Assembly (NCBI GenBank): GCA_003260025.2
Contig: QFZU02000187.1
Coordinates: forward strand, 1-64,000
Length of the DNA: 64,000 nt
Direction: 5' to 3'
DNA from: Microbispora triticiradicis
GTDB lineage: Bacteria > Actinomycetota > Actinomycetes > Streptosporangiales > Streptosporangiaceae
Shown here: one piece after another, positions 27,868 to 36,270 of the stretch
Layout: each line of letters starts with the position of its first letter
Position numbering within the stretch: position 1 is the stretch's first letter
Translations under genes and position numbers: made by a program
The notes under the pieces: model-generated
The model's database searches: none
The model's input: the letters and a program-made list of their open reading frames with translations, nothing else
What the model was told of the DNA's origin: nothing

Positions 27868-30375
27868 GTGAAGTTTCGCATTCTCGGGCCTCTGGAAGTC
27901 GTGGACGGCGCGCATCGCGTGGACCTGGGCAGCACGAGACAGCAGACGGCTCTCGCCGTGCTCCTGCTGGACCACAGCCGGGGCACGTCCATCGGCAGGC
28001 TCATCGAGGCGGTCTACGACGACAACCCGCCCACGACCTGCCGCTCACAGGTGCAGATCTGCATCTCGGCCCTGCGCCGGGTCTTCGCCCAGTACGGCCG
28101 GCCCAACCTGATCTCCACTCACTCCCAGGGGTACGCGATCGAGGTCGGGGACGACGACGAACTCGACTGCGACCGCTTCCAGAACCTGATCCTGCTGGCC
28201 CGGCGGTCCGGCGCGGCCGGCGCGGCCGAGGCCGCCGTCGGGCACTACCGCGAGGCGCTCGCCCTGTGGCGCGGCCACGCGCTGGAGGGGATGGACAGCA
28301 GGCTGATCCGGGCGGCCGCCCGCCGCCTCACCGAGGACCGGATCACCGCCCACGAGAAGTGCATCGAGCTGGAGCTCTCCCTGGGGCGGCACCGGGAGGT
28401 GATAGCCGAGCTGACGGAACTGGTGGAGCGGTATCCGCTGCGCGAGCAACTGCGCGGTCAGCTGATGACCGCTCTCTACCAGTCGGGACGGGAGGCCGAG
28501 GCCCTGCACGTCTACCGCGAGGGCAGGCGGATCCTCGTCGAGGAGCTGGGGATCGAGCCGAACGAGCGGCTGCGCCGGCTCGAACACGCGATCCGGGTCT
28601 CCGTCGAGACGGGGCGGCCGGCGCCTGCCCCGGCGGCCGCGGCGGGCGTCGCCGTGACGGCGCCTCGTACCGGCGCCCCGCGGATGCTGCCGGCCGGCAT
28701 CGCCGACTTCACCGGCCGGGCCCCGGAGGTCGACGCCGTACGCCGTCTCATCACGCCGTCCCCGGGGGAACGGGCGCCGTTCGCCGTGCCGATCGCGGTC
28801 ATCACCGGCAAGCCGGGCGTCGGCAAGAGCACCCTCGCCGTCCACACCGCCCACACCGTGGCGGAGCGGTTCCCCGACGGGCAGCTGTTCGCCGCCCTCC
28901 ACGGCGGGACGGCCCGCCCCGTGCATCCGTTCGACGTGCTGGGGCGGTTCCTGCGGGCGCTCGGCGTCCCGGGCGGCGCGGTACCGGAGACGCTGGACGA
29001 GCGGGCCGAGATGTACCGCGGCCTCCTGGCCGGCCGCACGGCGCTGGTGGTGCTCGACGACGCGGCGGGCGAGAGCCAGGTGGTGCCGTTGCTGCCGGGC
29101 AGCTCCGACTGCTCGGTCATCGTCACCAGCCGCAGCAGGCTGACCGGCCTGCCCGGCGCGCGTAACGTCGAGGTGGAGACCTTCGACCCGGACCAGTCGA
29201 TGCGGCTGCTGGCCCACATCGCGGGAGAGGACCGGGTGCGGTCGGAGCCGGCGTCGGCACAGGCCCTCGCCGAGCTCTGCGGCCAGTTGCCGCTCGCGTT
29301 GCGCATCGCCGGATCACGTCTTTCCGCCCATCCGCACTGGAGCATCGAGCAGCTGGCGGGGCGGCTGCAGGACGAGACCCGTCGGCTGGACGAGCTCAGG
29401 CACGGCGGGATGGGCATGAGGGCCAGCATCGCCGTCGCCTACGAGAGCACCGGCGAGGTGGCCCGCAGGCTGTTCCGCCGGCTCGCCATCCTCGACTTCC
29501 AGCCGTTCCCCTCGTGGGTCAGCGCCGCGTTGCTGGACCGGCCGCTGCACGAAACTCAGGACCTGATGGACGACCTGGCCGACGCCCAGCTCGTCGAGAT
29601 CACCGGGACCGGGCGAGGCGCCCACAGCCGGTACCGTTTCCACGACCTCATCCGGGTCTTCGCCAGGGAGCGCCTGGCCGCGGAGGAACCGGCCGCCGAG
29701 CGCGGCGCCGCGCTGGCCAGGGTGCTGAGCTGCCTGCTCCACCTCGCCCGGGACGCGCACCGCGAGCAGTACGGCGACGACTACGCGGGCCTCCACAGCG
29801 GCGCCGCCCGCTGGCCGCTGCCCGACACGCTGGTCCGCCGGCTCGTCCAGCAGCCGCTCCCGTGGTACGAGCGCGAACGGCTGACCCTGGTGTCCGGGAT
29901 CCGCCAGGCGGCCCAGGCCGGTCTCGCCGAGCTGTCTTGGGACCTGGCCATCTGCGCCGCGCCCTTCTTCGAGTCCAGGGTCTACTTCGACGACTGGCGC
30001 GACACGAACAACGTGGCGATGGCGGCCGCCCGCCAGGCCGGAGACCGCAGGGGACAGGCGGCCATGCACTACTCCACGGGCCTGCTGTCGGCCGCCGAGC
30101 AGCGCTACGCCGACGCCCGCGGCAGCCTCGACACGGCGCTGGAGCTGTTCCGGCAGACCGGCGACGACCACGGCGTGGCCCTCACCATCCGCCGCATCGG
30201 TCTGCTGGAACGCGAGTCGGGCCGTTTCGACGAGGCCGGCGCCCGCCGCGTGGTGGCGAGCCGTCTTGATGAGGAGAAGACACAGGCACCCGGCCGGCGT
30301 TCCGCCCGGCCGGCCCGTGGCCGTCCGGCCTCCGGGCCCTCTCCGCGGAACGTGGAAACCCCCGCCCGCAAGTGA
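27868..30375 (+). CDS. AfsR/SARP-family regulator, shorter paralogue
   Basis: An 835-residue regulator with the same order as its upstream neighbour: OmpR-type HTH (MKFRILGPLEVVDGAHRVDL), BTAD, and NTPase with P-loop GKPGVGKST near residue 314. The two align almost throughout (GNWPLALRIAG-type segments, SIEQL, FHDLIRVFARERLAAEEP). The GTG start at 27868 has AAGGAG upstream; an in-frame ATG at 27823 would add 15 residues without a ribosome site. This copy stops after only a few TPR units and ends in a basic, Pro/Arg-rich tail, so it lacks roughly the last 190 residues of its paralogue. It may be a natural short form or an old frameshift. A terminator follows directly. Confidence 0.92.
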   Translation: MKFRILGPLEVVDGAHRVDLGSTRQQTALAVLLLDHSRGTSIGRLIEAVYDDNPPTTCRSQVQICISALRRVFAQYGRPNLISTHSQGYAIEVGDDDELDCDRFQNLILLARRSGAAGAAEAAVGHYREALALWRGHALEGMDSRLIRAAARRLTEDRITAHEKCIELELSLGRHREVIAELTELVERYPLREQLRGQLMTALYQSGREAEALHVYREGRRILVEELGIEPNERLRRLEHAIRVSVETGRPAPAPAAAAGVAVTAPRTGAPRMLPAGIADFTGRAPEVDAVRRLITPSPGERAPFAVPIAVITGKPGVGKSTLAVHTAHTVAERFPDGQLFAALHGGTARPVHPFDVLGRFLRALGVPGGAVPETLDERAEMYRGLLAGRTALVVLDDAAGESQVVPLLPGSSDCSVIVTSRSRLTGLPGARNVEVETFDPDQSMRLLAHIAGEDRVRSEPASAQALAELCGQLPLALRIAGSRLSAHPHWSIEQLAGRLQDETRRLDELRHGGMGMRASIAVAYESTGEVARRLFRRLAILDFQPFPSWVSAALLDRPLHETQDLMDDLADAQLVEITGTGRGAHSRYRFHDLIRVFARERLAAEEPAAERGAALARVLSCLLHLARDAHREQYGDDYAGLHSGAARWPLPDTLVRRLVQQPLPWYERERLTLVSGIRQAAQAGLAELSWDLAICAAPFFESRVYFDDWRDTNNVAMAAARQAGDRRGQAAMHYSTGLLSAAEQRYADARGSLDTALELFRQTGDDHGVALTIRRIGLLERESGRFDEAGARRVVASRLDEEKTQAPGRRSARPARGRPASGPSPRNVETPARK

Positions 30376-30387
30376 TCCGGGCAAACG

Positions 30388-30427
30388 AATGGAGCCGTCG
30401 GGTCGATTCCCGACGGCTCCATTTTCG
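30388..30427 (+). terminator. Rho-independent terminator after the second SARP gene
   Basis: A perfect 15-bp stem (AATGGAGCCGTCGGG / CCCGACGGCTCCATT, 6-nt loop) is followed by a T-run. It starts 12 bp after the stop codon. Confidence 0.92.
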
Positions 30428-30768
30428 TACGTGCGACTCGTTCGTCTCTCATCGCTGGAATCACGGCTTCTGCCGGCTACCGCGCACTCAGTGGCGTCAC
30501 CTCTCATGAGGCTCACAAATCGTTCAAAATTGCGCTTTCGCTGATATCACTATAAGAGGATCGGCAGACGCGTTCATACCCCTAGGCACCCTTGTCCGGG
30601 TGGCTCCGGCCCAGATGTCCGGCGCCCGTTCGCGGCCCCGCATCCCCGATAGAGCGGCGAAGGTGAACCGATAGCCGGCGCTGCGAGGCTGTGCGGAAGC
30701 GACCCGGAACACGTCACTGGAGACTCGAGATCGGTCCCCGAGGGTCCGATAGACAGGTGTGCGGAGAG
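30428..30768. other. Promoter region of the hydroxyisourate-hydrolase-like gene, no gene seen
   Basis: About 340 bp without a convincing gene. It holds an AT-rich stretch (30515-30557). A possible sigma-70-like promoter is TTGCGC (30530) with TATAAG (30551), spaced 15 bp, which is short. A 26-bp element shared with the mycofactocin promoter region lies downstream of it. The leader to the ATG would then be about 200 nt. Confidence 0.4.
30578..30603. promoter_or_regulatory. 26-bp shared element, copy 1
   Basis: The block starts ACCCCTAGGCACCCTTGTCC and continues GGGTGG. It matches the copy at 44436-44461 in 24 of 26 bases. It contains CACCC-N6-GGGTG as an inverted repeat. A CACTATAAGAGG block lies about 30 bp to its left, and a similar CACTAAAAGGAG lies left of the other copy. 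Likely a regulator-binding site or RNA leader element; the binding protein is unknown. Confidence 0.5.
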
Positions 30769-31107
30769 ATGAACATTACGGCGCAGGCGTTGGACAGCGT
30801 TTTCGGCCGCGGTGCGGCCGGCGTTCGTTTGCGCCTGGAGCGCGAGGTCGACGGCATCTGGTGGCATGTGACCACCGCCGAGACCGACGGGGCGGGCGTC
30901 GTGAAGGGATGGGACACCGCCCAGTTGGAGCGTGGGCTCTACCGCATGATATTCGACAGCGACCACTACTTCGTCAATCTCGGAATGACCGCCGCCTATC
31001 CGGAGATCGCCGTGATGTTCCGCATCATCGGCGACGTTTCCTCTTTCCAGATCCAGGTGACGCTGTCGCCTTATTCCTATTCGACGTATTTCGGTTCGAA
31101 CGGTTAA
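30769..31107 (+). CDS. 5-hydroxyisourate hydrolase/transthyretin-fold protein without the catalytic residues
   Basis: A 112-residue protein that matches the hydroxyisourate hydrolase fold along its whole length: ITAQALDSVFGRGAAGVRLR at the start, YPEIAVMFRI in the middle and LSPYSYSTYFGS at the end. The family's catalytic residues are all changed. The His of the HVLD motif is Gln6, the Arg of the DGR motif is Ala42, the His before the final strand is Gln94, and the C-terminal YRGS is YFGS (Arg to Phe108). It should therefore fold as the usual tetramer but not hydrolyse hydroxyisourate. A binding or scaffold role, as for transthyretin itself, or a new activity is possible. No other urate-pathway gene is nearby. 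It leads a small operon with isopropylmalate synthase 28 bp downstream. The ATG has GGAGAG upstream. Confidence 0.8.
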   Translation: MNITAQALDSVFGRGAAGVRLRLEREVDGIWWHVTTAETDGAGVVKGWDTAQLERGLYRMIFDSDHYFVNLGMTAAYPEIAVMFRIIGDVSSFQIQVTLSPYSYSTYFGSNG

Positions 31108-31135
31108 CCCTGAGCCAGAGAGAAGGGATCTTCCG

Positions 31136-32884
31136 TTGACGAGGATGACCAAGGCGCTGCGGCGCTACCGCGCACCCGAACCCGTCCGGCTGCCCGGCCG
31201 CCGCTGGCCTGACAACGTCATCACGCGGGCGCCTCGCTGGCTTTCCACCGACCTTCGCGACGGCAACCAGTCGCTGGCCAGTCCGATGAGCCCGGCGCGC
31301 AAGATGGCCATGTTCGATCTGCTGGTCCGGATGGGCTACAAGGAGATCGAGGTCGGCTTTCCCGTGGCGAGCGAGGACGACCACGCCTTCCTGCGCGAGC
31401 TCATCGAGCGCGACCTGATCCCCGACGACGTCCGCGTCTCCGTCCTGGTGCAGGCACGTGACGAGTTGATCCGGCGGACCGTGGAGAGCCTCGAAGGCGC
31501 TCCCCGCGCCACCATCCACCTGTACAACGCGACGTCGCCGTTGTTCCGGCGGCTGGTGTTCGGGATGACCAGGGACGAGTGCAAGGACCTGGCCGTCCAG
31601 GGCACGCGCCTGATGATGAAGTACGCGGACAAGACGCTGAGCGACTGTGACCTGGGCTTCCAGTACTCTCCCGAGCTGTTCAGCGACACCGAGCTGGACT
31701 TCGCCCTCGAGGTCTGCGAGGCGGTCATGGACGTCTGGCAGCCCGGCCCCGGACGGGACATCATCCTGAACTTCCCGTCGACCGTCGAGCGGAGCACGCC
31801 CAACGTCTTCGCCGACCAGATCGAGTGGCTCGACCGCAACCTGTCCCGGCGGGAGCACGTCTGCCTGTCCATCCACCCGCACAACGACCGGGGGACCGGC
31901 GTCGCCTCGGCGGAGCTGGCCATGATGGCCGGCGCGCAGCGCATCGAGGGCTGCCTGTTCGGCAACGGCGAACGCGCGGGCAACGTGGACCTGGTCACGC
32001 TCGGCATGAACCTGTTCAGCCACGGCGTCGACCCGGGCATCGACTTCTCCGACCTCAACGCGATCCGCCGCGTCGTGGAGGAGTGCAACGGCATTCCGGT
32101 CCACCCGCGCCACCCCTACGGGGGCGACCTCGTCTACACCTCCTTCTCCGGCTCCCACCAGGACGCCATCAAGAAGGGCTTCGACGCGCTGGAGCGGGAG
32201 GCCGCCGCGGTCGGCGCCCCGATGGACGAGATGCCCTGGGACATGCCGTACCTGCCCGTCGATCCTGCGGACGTGGGCCGGACCTACGAGGCCGTGGTGC
32301 GGATCAACAGCCAGTCCGGCAAGGGCGGCGTCGCCTACATCATGAGCACCTGGTACGGCAGGCACCTGCCGCGCGACCTGCAGATCGACTTCGCCCGGGT
32401 GGTGCAGCGGCGGGCCGACAGCGAAGGCATGGAGATCACCCCCAGCGGGGTGCGGGAGCTGTTCGAGAGCGAGTACACGTGCCCGCCCGGGCCGCCCGTC
32501 TTCGGGCCGGAGCCGCTCGCCGTCGAACTGCACGTGGACGGCGGCGGGTTCGAGGTCGGCGCGGAGCGCGCCGACGCGCTGCAGGCGCTCCGGGTGAGCC
32601 TCGCCGAGTGGGGGATCGAGGTCCGCGCCGTCCACCGGACCGGCGTCGGCCAGGGGGAACAGGACGTCGCGGCGGGGGTCGCGGTCTACGCCGAGTGCCG
32701 CCTGGGGAACCGTACGCACTGGGGCGTGGGGATCGAGCGGGACGCCGAGACCGCCGCGCTCCGCGCGGTGCAGGCCGTCGTCCACCGGGCCGCCCGGCTC
32801 GTCGAGCCCTCCGGCAGGAACCACCGCGAACTGGGCGAGGCCCACGGGCGCCCGCGCAGGCGGCGGCTGGCCACCACCGCGTGA
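31136..32884 (+). CDS. leuA: 2-isopropylmalate synthase
   Basis: A 582-residue HMGL-like enzyme condensing acetyl-CoA with 2-ketoisovalerate. The catalytic entry motif is DLRDGNQSL, metal-binding histidines lie in HPHNDRGTG, and the glycine-rich GCLFGNGERAGNVDL is present. The C-terminal 120 residues hold the LeuA regulatory dimer domain (HWGVGIERDAETAALRAV), so leucine feedback is possible. Length and layout match the long actinobacterial LeuA. The TTG at 31136 with AAGGGA upstream is preferred; an ATG at 31145 is an alternative. It follows the hydroxyisourate-hydrolase-like gene by 28 bp. Placement within a biosynthetic neighbourhood, rather than with leuCD or leuB, suggests a dedicated copy, perhaps supplying a branched acyl precursor. 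That role is inferred. Confidence 0.93.
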   Translation: MTRMTKALRRYRAPEPVRLPGRRWPDNVITRAPRWLSTDLRDGNQSLASPMSPARKMAMFDLLVRMGYKEIEVGFPVASEDDHAFLRELIERDLIPDDVRVSVLVQARDELIRRTVESLEGAPRATIHLYNATSPLFRRLVFGMTRDECKDLAVQGTRLMMKYADKTLSDCDLGFQYSPELFSDTELDFALEVCEAVMDVWQPGPGRDIILNFPSTVERSTPNVFADQIEWLDRNLSRREHVCLSIHPHNDRGTGVASAELAMMAGAQRIEGCLFGNGERAGNVDLVTLGMNLFSHGVDPGIDFSDLNAIRRVVEECNGIPVHPRHPYGGDLVYTSFSGSHQDAIKKGFDALEREAAAVGAPMDEMPWDMPYLPVDPADVGRTYEAVVRINSQSGKGGVAYIMSTWYGRHLPRDLQIDFARVVQRRADSEGMEITPSGVRELFESEYTCPPGPPVFGPEPLAVELHVDGGGFEVGAERADALQALRVSLAEWGIEVRAVHRTGVGQGEQDVAAGVAVYAECRLGNRTHWGVGIERDAETAALRAVQAVVHRAARLVEPSGRNHRELGEAHGRPRRRRLATTA

Positions 32885-32943
32885 CCGCGCACGACCGACC
32901 TCCGGCCCTCGTCCACGGGCCCCGTACGGAAGGGCACGACGCG

Positions 32944-33048
32944 ATGACGCGAAAGCAGCTGAAGAAGAGCCGGCCCTCGGGGCGCCCTGCGGCCAAGGAC
33001 GAAGCGCCCGACCTGCGTACTCCCTCCGGCCGCCCGCTGAAGTTCTGA
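32944..33048 (+). CDS. Small basic hypothetical protein (34 aa)
   Basis: An unrecognised 34-residue ORF starting MTRKQLKKSRPSGRPAAK. GGAAGGG lies 9 bp before the ATG. It is rich in Lys, Arg and Pro and contains SGRP twice, the second time in the C-terminal SGRPLKF. It has no signal peptide and no cysteine. It sits 59 bp after leuA and directly before a GC-rich hairpin, so it probably ends the same transcript. It could be a small nucleic-acid-binding protein, a modified-peptide precursor or a chance ORF; I cannot decide. Confidence 0.4.
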   Translation: MTRKQLKKSRPSGRPAAKDEAPDLRTPSGRPLKF

Positions 33049-33052
33049 CGCG

Positions 33053-33089
33053 CCCGCCGCCTCCGCCCTGTCACGGGCGGGGCGGCGGG
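33053..33089 (+). terminator. GC-rich terminator hairpin after the leuA operon
   Basis: CCCGCCGC and CCGCCC pair with GGGCGG and GCGGCGGG across a 6-nt loop, with one 2-nt/1-nt internal bulge. It begins 5 bp after the small ORF. No T-run, as is common in actinomycetes. Confidence 0.65.
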
Positions 33090-33289
33090 TGTCGCGCGTC
33101 CCGGCGGGTCCCGTCCCAGGTGCCTGAAATCCCGGTGAATTCCCAGCTCACGAGGTCATGGCGGGGACGCGGGAGTGCGGGATAAGCGCGCGATAGCGAT
33201 CCAAAAGTGGCCGGCGAGACCATCGTCTCCAACAAGCAGGCAAGCGTCCATTCGTAAGGACGGAAGCTCAGCTGGAGGGGGCCCGCTTG

Positions 33290-36073
33290 ATGATGAACTT
33301 GATTGAGAGAGACGAGGCACTGACCTCGTTACAGGAGATGCTGGCGGCCGCGCTGACGGGCAAGGGCAAGGTCGCGATGCTCAGCGGCACCGTCGCCACC
33401 GGGAAGAGCGCACTGCTCGACGCGTTCGCGGAGCAGGCCGTGGAGCTGGGCGCCCTGCCCGTCGCCGCGACCGCGTCCCGCATGGAGCAGGACCTGCCGC
33501 TCGGCGTGCTCGGCCAGCTCATCGAAGAGGCGCCGCTGGTGGAGGAGGAGCGCGTGCGCGCGCTCGCGCTGCTTGAGGAGGGCAAGCAGACCGCGATGAG
33601 CTCCGGGCTCGCCTCCGAGACCCTGGACCAGGTGGACGCCCAGATCGCGCACGCTCTGTGCACCGTGCTGCTGGAGCTGTCGGAGCGCTATCCCCTGGTG
33701 ATCGTGGTCGACGACGTGCACTACGCCGACCGTCCGTCGTTGCTGTGCCTGGCGTACCTCGCCCGGCGCGTACGCTTCGCCCGGATCATGGTGATCTTCA
33801 GTTACTCCGACTACGTGCGCAGCACCGACACCTTCTTCTGGACCGACCTGCTGCGCCAGCCGTACTGCGGGGTCGTGCAGCTCAACCCGCTGTCCCGGCA
33901 GGGGGTGCACACGCTCGTGCGCGAGCGGGCGGGCGACGACGTCGCGGTCCGCTTCGCGGAGGACTGGTACGCGTTCAGCGCCGGCAACCCGCTGCTGGCC
34001 GCCGCCCTCATCGAGGACTACCTCGGCGGGCCGCGGGAGAGGGACGGCGAGCCGGTGACCGACGAGCCGGTGGTCGGCGAGCGGTACGGCCAGGCCGTGC
34101 TGACCTGCCTGCACCGGGGCGAGCCCGAACTGCTCAGGATCGCCCGGTGCCTGGCGGTGCTCGGCGACACCGACTCGCTCGACCGGCTGCTCGGCCTGGG
34201 GCACACCCAGATCAGCAGGGCCATGAACGCCCTGACGGCCGGCGGCGTGCTCAGCGTGGGCCGGTTCCGGCACGAGTCGGCCCGTACGGCCGTGCTGGCC
34301 GAGGTGGGCCTCGACGAGCGCCGGGACCTGCACCGCCGCGCGGCCGAACTGGCGCACGCGGACGGCGCGGCCACGTCGGTGATCGCCGATCACCTCGTCC
34401 AGGCCGGCCCGATCGACGCGCCCTGGGTGGTGCCGGTGCTGGAGGACGCGGCCAGGGACGCGCTGCGCGAGGGCCGCACCGAGCGTGGCGTGGACTACCT
34501 GCGCCTCGCGTGGCAGGCGTGCACCGACGAGCGGCGCCGCCTCAAGATCGCCACGATGCTGGTGCGTGCCGAGTGGCGCATCAACCCCGAGGCGCCCGAC
34601 CGGCACCTGGCCGACCTCACCGAGGCGATGCAGCGCGGTCACCTGCGCGGCAGCGACGGCGTGGTCCTGGCCCGCGCGCTGCTTTGGCACGGCCGGTACG
34701 ACGACGCGCAGGACGTGATCGAGCATCTGACCACGGCCGGCTACGAGAGCGACCCCGAGACGGTGATGGAGCTCAACATCGCGCGCCCGTGGCTGCGCGC
34801 CACCCATCCCGCCTTCGCGTCCAAGCTCGGCGAGCCGCGCGCGGACACCGGAACCGCCCTGGTGTCGGTGGCCGCGGGGCGCCGTCTGGAGACGGCGACC
34901 GCGCTCGCGCAGGTGCTCGTCAACGGCCCGCACGAGGGCGCCCTGATCGCCGTCGAGCGCATCCTGCGGCTCGCGCGCCTGGACGAGATGTCGATGGACA
35001 CCGTGGAGTGCGCGCTGCTCGCGCTCACCTACGGCGGGCAGGCGGAGAAGGCCGCGCCGCTGTGCGACCTGTTCAGCGTCGAGGCGTCCTCCCGGCGCGC
35101 CCCGAGCCGCCAGGCCAGGCTCTCGGCCATCCGCGCCGAGATGGCCGTACGGCAGGGCGACATGGTCAGCGCCGAGCAGTACGCGCGGGCCGCGTTGGAG
35201 ATCATGCCCATCACGAGCTGGGGTGTCACGGTGGGCAGCCCGCTCGGCAGCCTGGTGATCGCGCTGACCGCGATGGGCCGGTTCGACGACGTGCACGACA
35301 TCCTCGACCGGCCCGTGCTGGACGCTATGTTCGAGAGCCGGTACGGCCTGCACTACCTGTACGCCAGGGGCCGCTACAGCCTGGCGGTCGGGCAGGCGGC
35401 GCTGGCCCTGCGGGACTTCCAGCTCTGCGGCGAGCTGACCGGCAGGTGGGGCCTGGACGTGCCGGGCCTGCTGCCGTGGCGGGCCGGCGCCGCTGAGGCC
35501 TGCCTGCAGATGGGCCGGTCCGAGCAGGCCTCCCGGCTGATCGAGGACCAGTTGTCCCGCTGCAACTCCCGCACGCCGCGGGAGCTCGGCATGACGATCC
35601 GCCTGCTGGCGGCCACCAGCGAGCTGCGGCACCGGCCGATGCTCCTGCGCAAGTCCGCCGACATGCTGCAGAACGGCGGTGACCGCTACGAGCAGGCCCG
35701 CTCGCTCTTCGACCTGGCGGAGGCCTATCGCGGCCTGGGCGAGCACCGGAGAGTCGGCATGATCATGATTCGGGCGCGGGCCCTGATGAAGGAGTGCGGA
35801 GCCGAGATCGGCGGCGCGCAGGCGGCGGCCGAGACCGGCAAGCAGGCCTCCCCGGCTCTGAGCGGGGGCAGCGCGGCGCTGCTGAGCGAGGCCGAGCGCC
35901 GGGTCGCGGTGCTGGCCGCCGCCGGGCACACCAACCGGGAGATCGCCGGTGAGCTCTACCTCACGGTGAGCACGGTGGAGCAGCACCTCACCCGGATCTA
36001 CCGCAAGCTCGACATCAGCAGCCGGGCCGACCTGCCCGCGGTCCTCGAGTTCGGCGGGGCCGCCGTCGGCTGA
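33290..36073 (+). CDS. LuxR-family regulator of the LAL type (large ATP-binding)
   Basis: A 927-residue regulator. The N-terminal AAA-type ATPase has Walker A GTVATGKS (residues 33-40) and Walker B-like LVIVVDDVHYAD. A long helical/TPR-like middle follows. The LuxR HTH lies at about 864-925 (LSEAERRVAVLAAAGHTNREIAGELYLTVSTVEQHL). LAL proteins commonly activate polyketide clusters in actinomycetes, so this is a likely pathway activator. GGAGGGG lies upstream of three consecutive possible starts (TTG 33287, ATG 33290, ATG 33293); I used the first ATG. It is monocistronic, between two hairpin terminators. Confidence 0.93.
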   Translation: MMNLIERDEALTSLQEMLAAALTGKGKVAMLSGTVATGKSALLDAFAEQAVELGALPVAATASRMEQDLPLGVLGQLIEEAPLVEEERVRALALLEEGKQTAMSSGLASETLDQVDAQIAHALCTVLLELSERYPLVIVVDDVHYADRPSLLCLAYLARRVRFARIMVIFSYSDYVRSTDTFFWTDLLRQPYCGVVQLNPLSRQGVHTLVRERAGDDVAVRFAEDWYAFSAGNPLLAAALIEDYLGGPRERDGEPVTDEPVVGERYGQAVLTCLHRGEPELLRIARCLAVLGDTDSLDRLLGLGHTQISRAMNALTAGGVLSVGRFRHESARTAVLAEVGLDERRDLHRRAAELAHADGAATSVIADHLVQAGPIDAPWVVPVLEDAARDALREGRTERGVDYLRLAWQACTDERRRLKIATMLVRAEWRINPEAPDRHLADLTEAMQRGHLRGSDGVVLARALLWHGRYDDAQDVIEHLTTAGYESDPETVMELNIARPWLRATHPAFASKLGEPRADTGTALVSVAAGRRLETATALAQVLVNGPHEGALIAVERILRLARLDEMSMDTVECALLALTYGGQAEKAAPLCDLFSVEASSRRAPSRQARLSAIRAEMAVRQGDMVSAEQYARAALEIMPITSWGVTVGSPLGSLVIALTAMGRFDDVHDILDRPVLDAMFESRYGLHYLYARGRYSLAVGQAALALRDFQLCGELTGRWGLDVPGLLPWRAGAAEACLQMGRSEQASRLIEDQLSRCNSRTPRELGMTIRLLAATSELRHRPMLLRKSADMLQNGGDRYEQARSLFDLAEAYRGLGEHRRVGMIMIRARALMKECGAEIGGAQAAAETGKQASPALSGGSAALLSEAERRVAVLAAAGHTNREIAGELYLTVSTVEQHLTRIYRKLDISSRADLPAVLEFGGAAVG

Positions 36074-36089
36074 GTCGATCGTGGTCCCC

Positions 36090-36118
36090 CGGTGGCCGGC
36101 CCGTAGGGGGCCGGCCAC
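36090..36118 (+). terminator. Terminator after the LAL regulator
   Basis: An 11-bp perfect stem (GGTGGCCGGCC / GGCCGGCCACC, 7-nt loop) starts 16 bp after the stop codon. Confidence 0.75.
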
Positions 36119-36270
36119 CGCCGGACCGGAACACTGATATCCGGACCGTTTTCCGGTTCTATTCGGGACGCGTTTTATCGGCGCGGTCGCCGTCCTTTTT
36201 AGGGGTGTCGTGGCGTTGATCGGCCCCCTTACCCTGAGGGCACCCGGTTGTGCCGTCAGGAGGAATACAT

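Noticed and set aside
30524..30712. Minus-strand coding remnant ending PDKGA, similar to the TetR C-terminus ending PDKGV
   Set aside because: The nucleotide match to the mft region continues past the stop codon and upstream similarity fades quickly, so a shared regulatory element explains it better.
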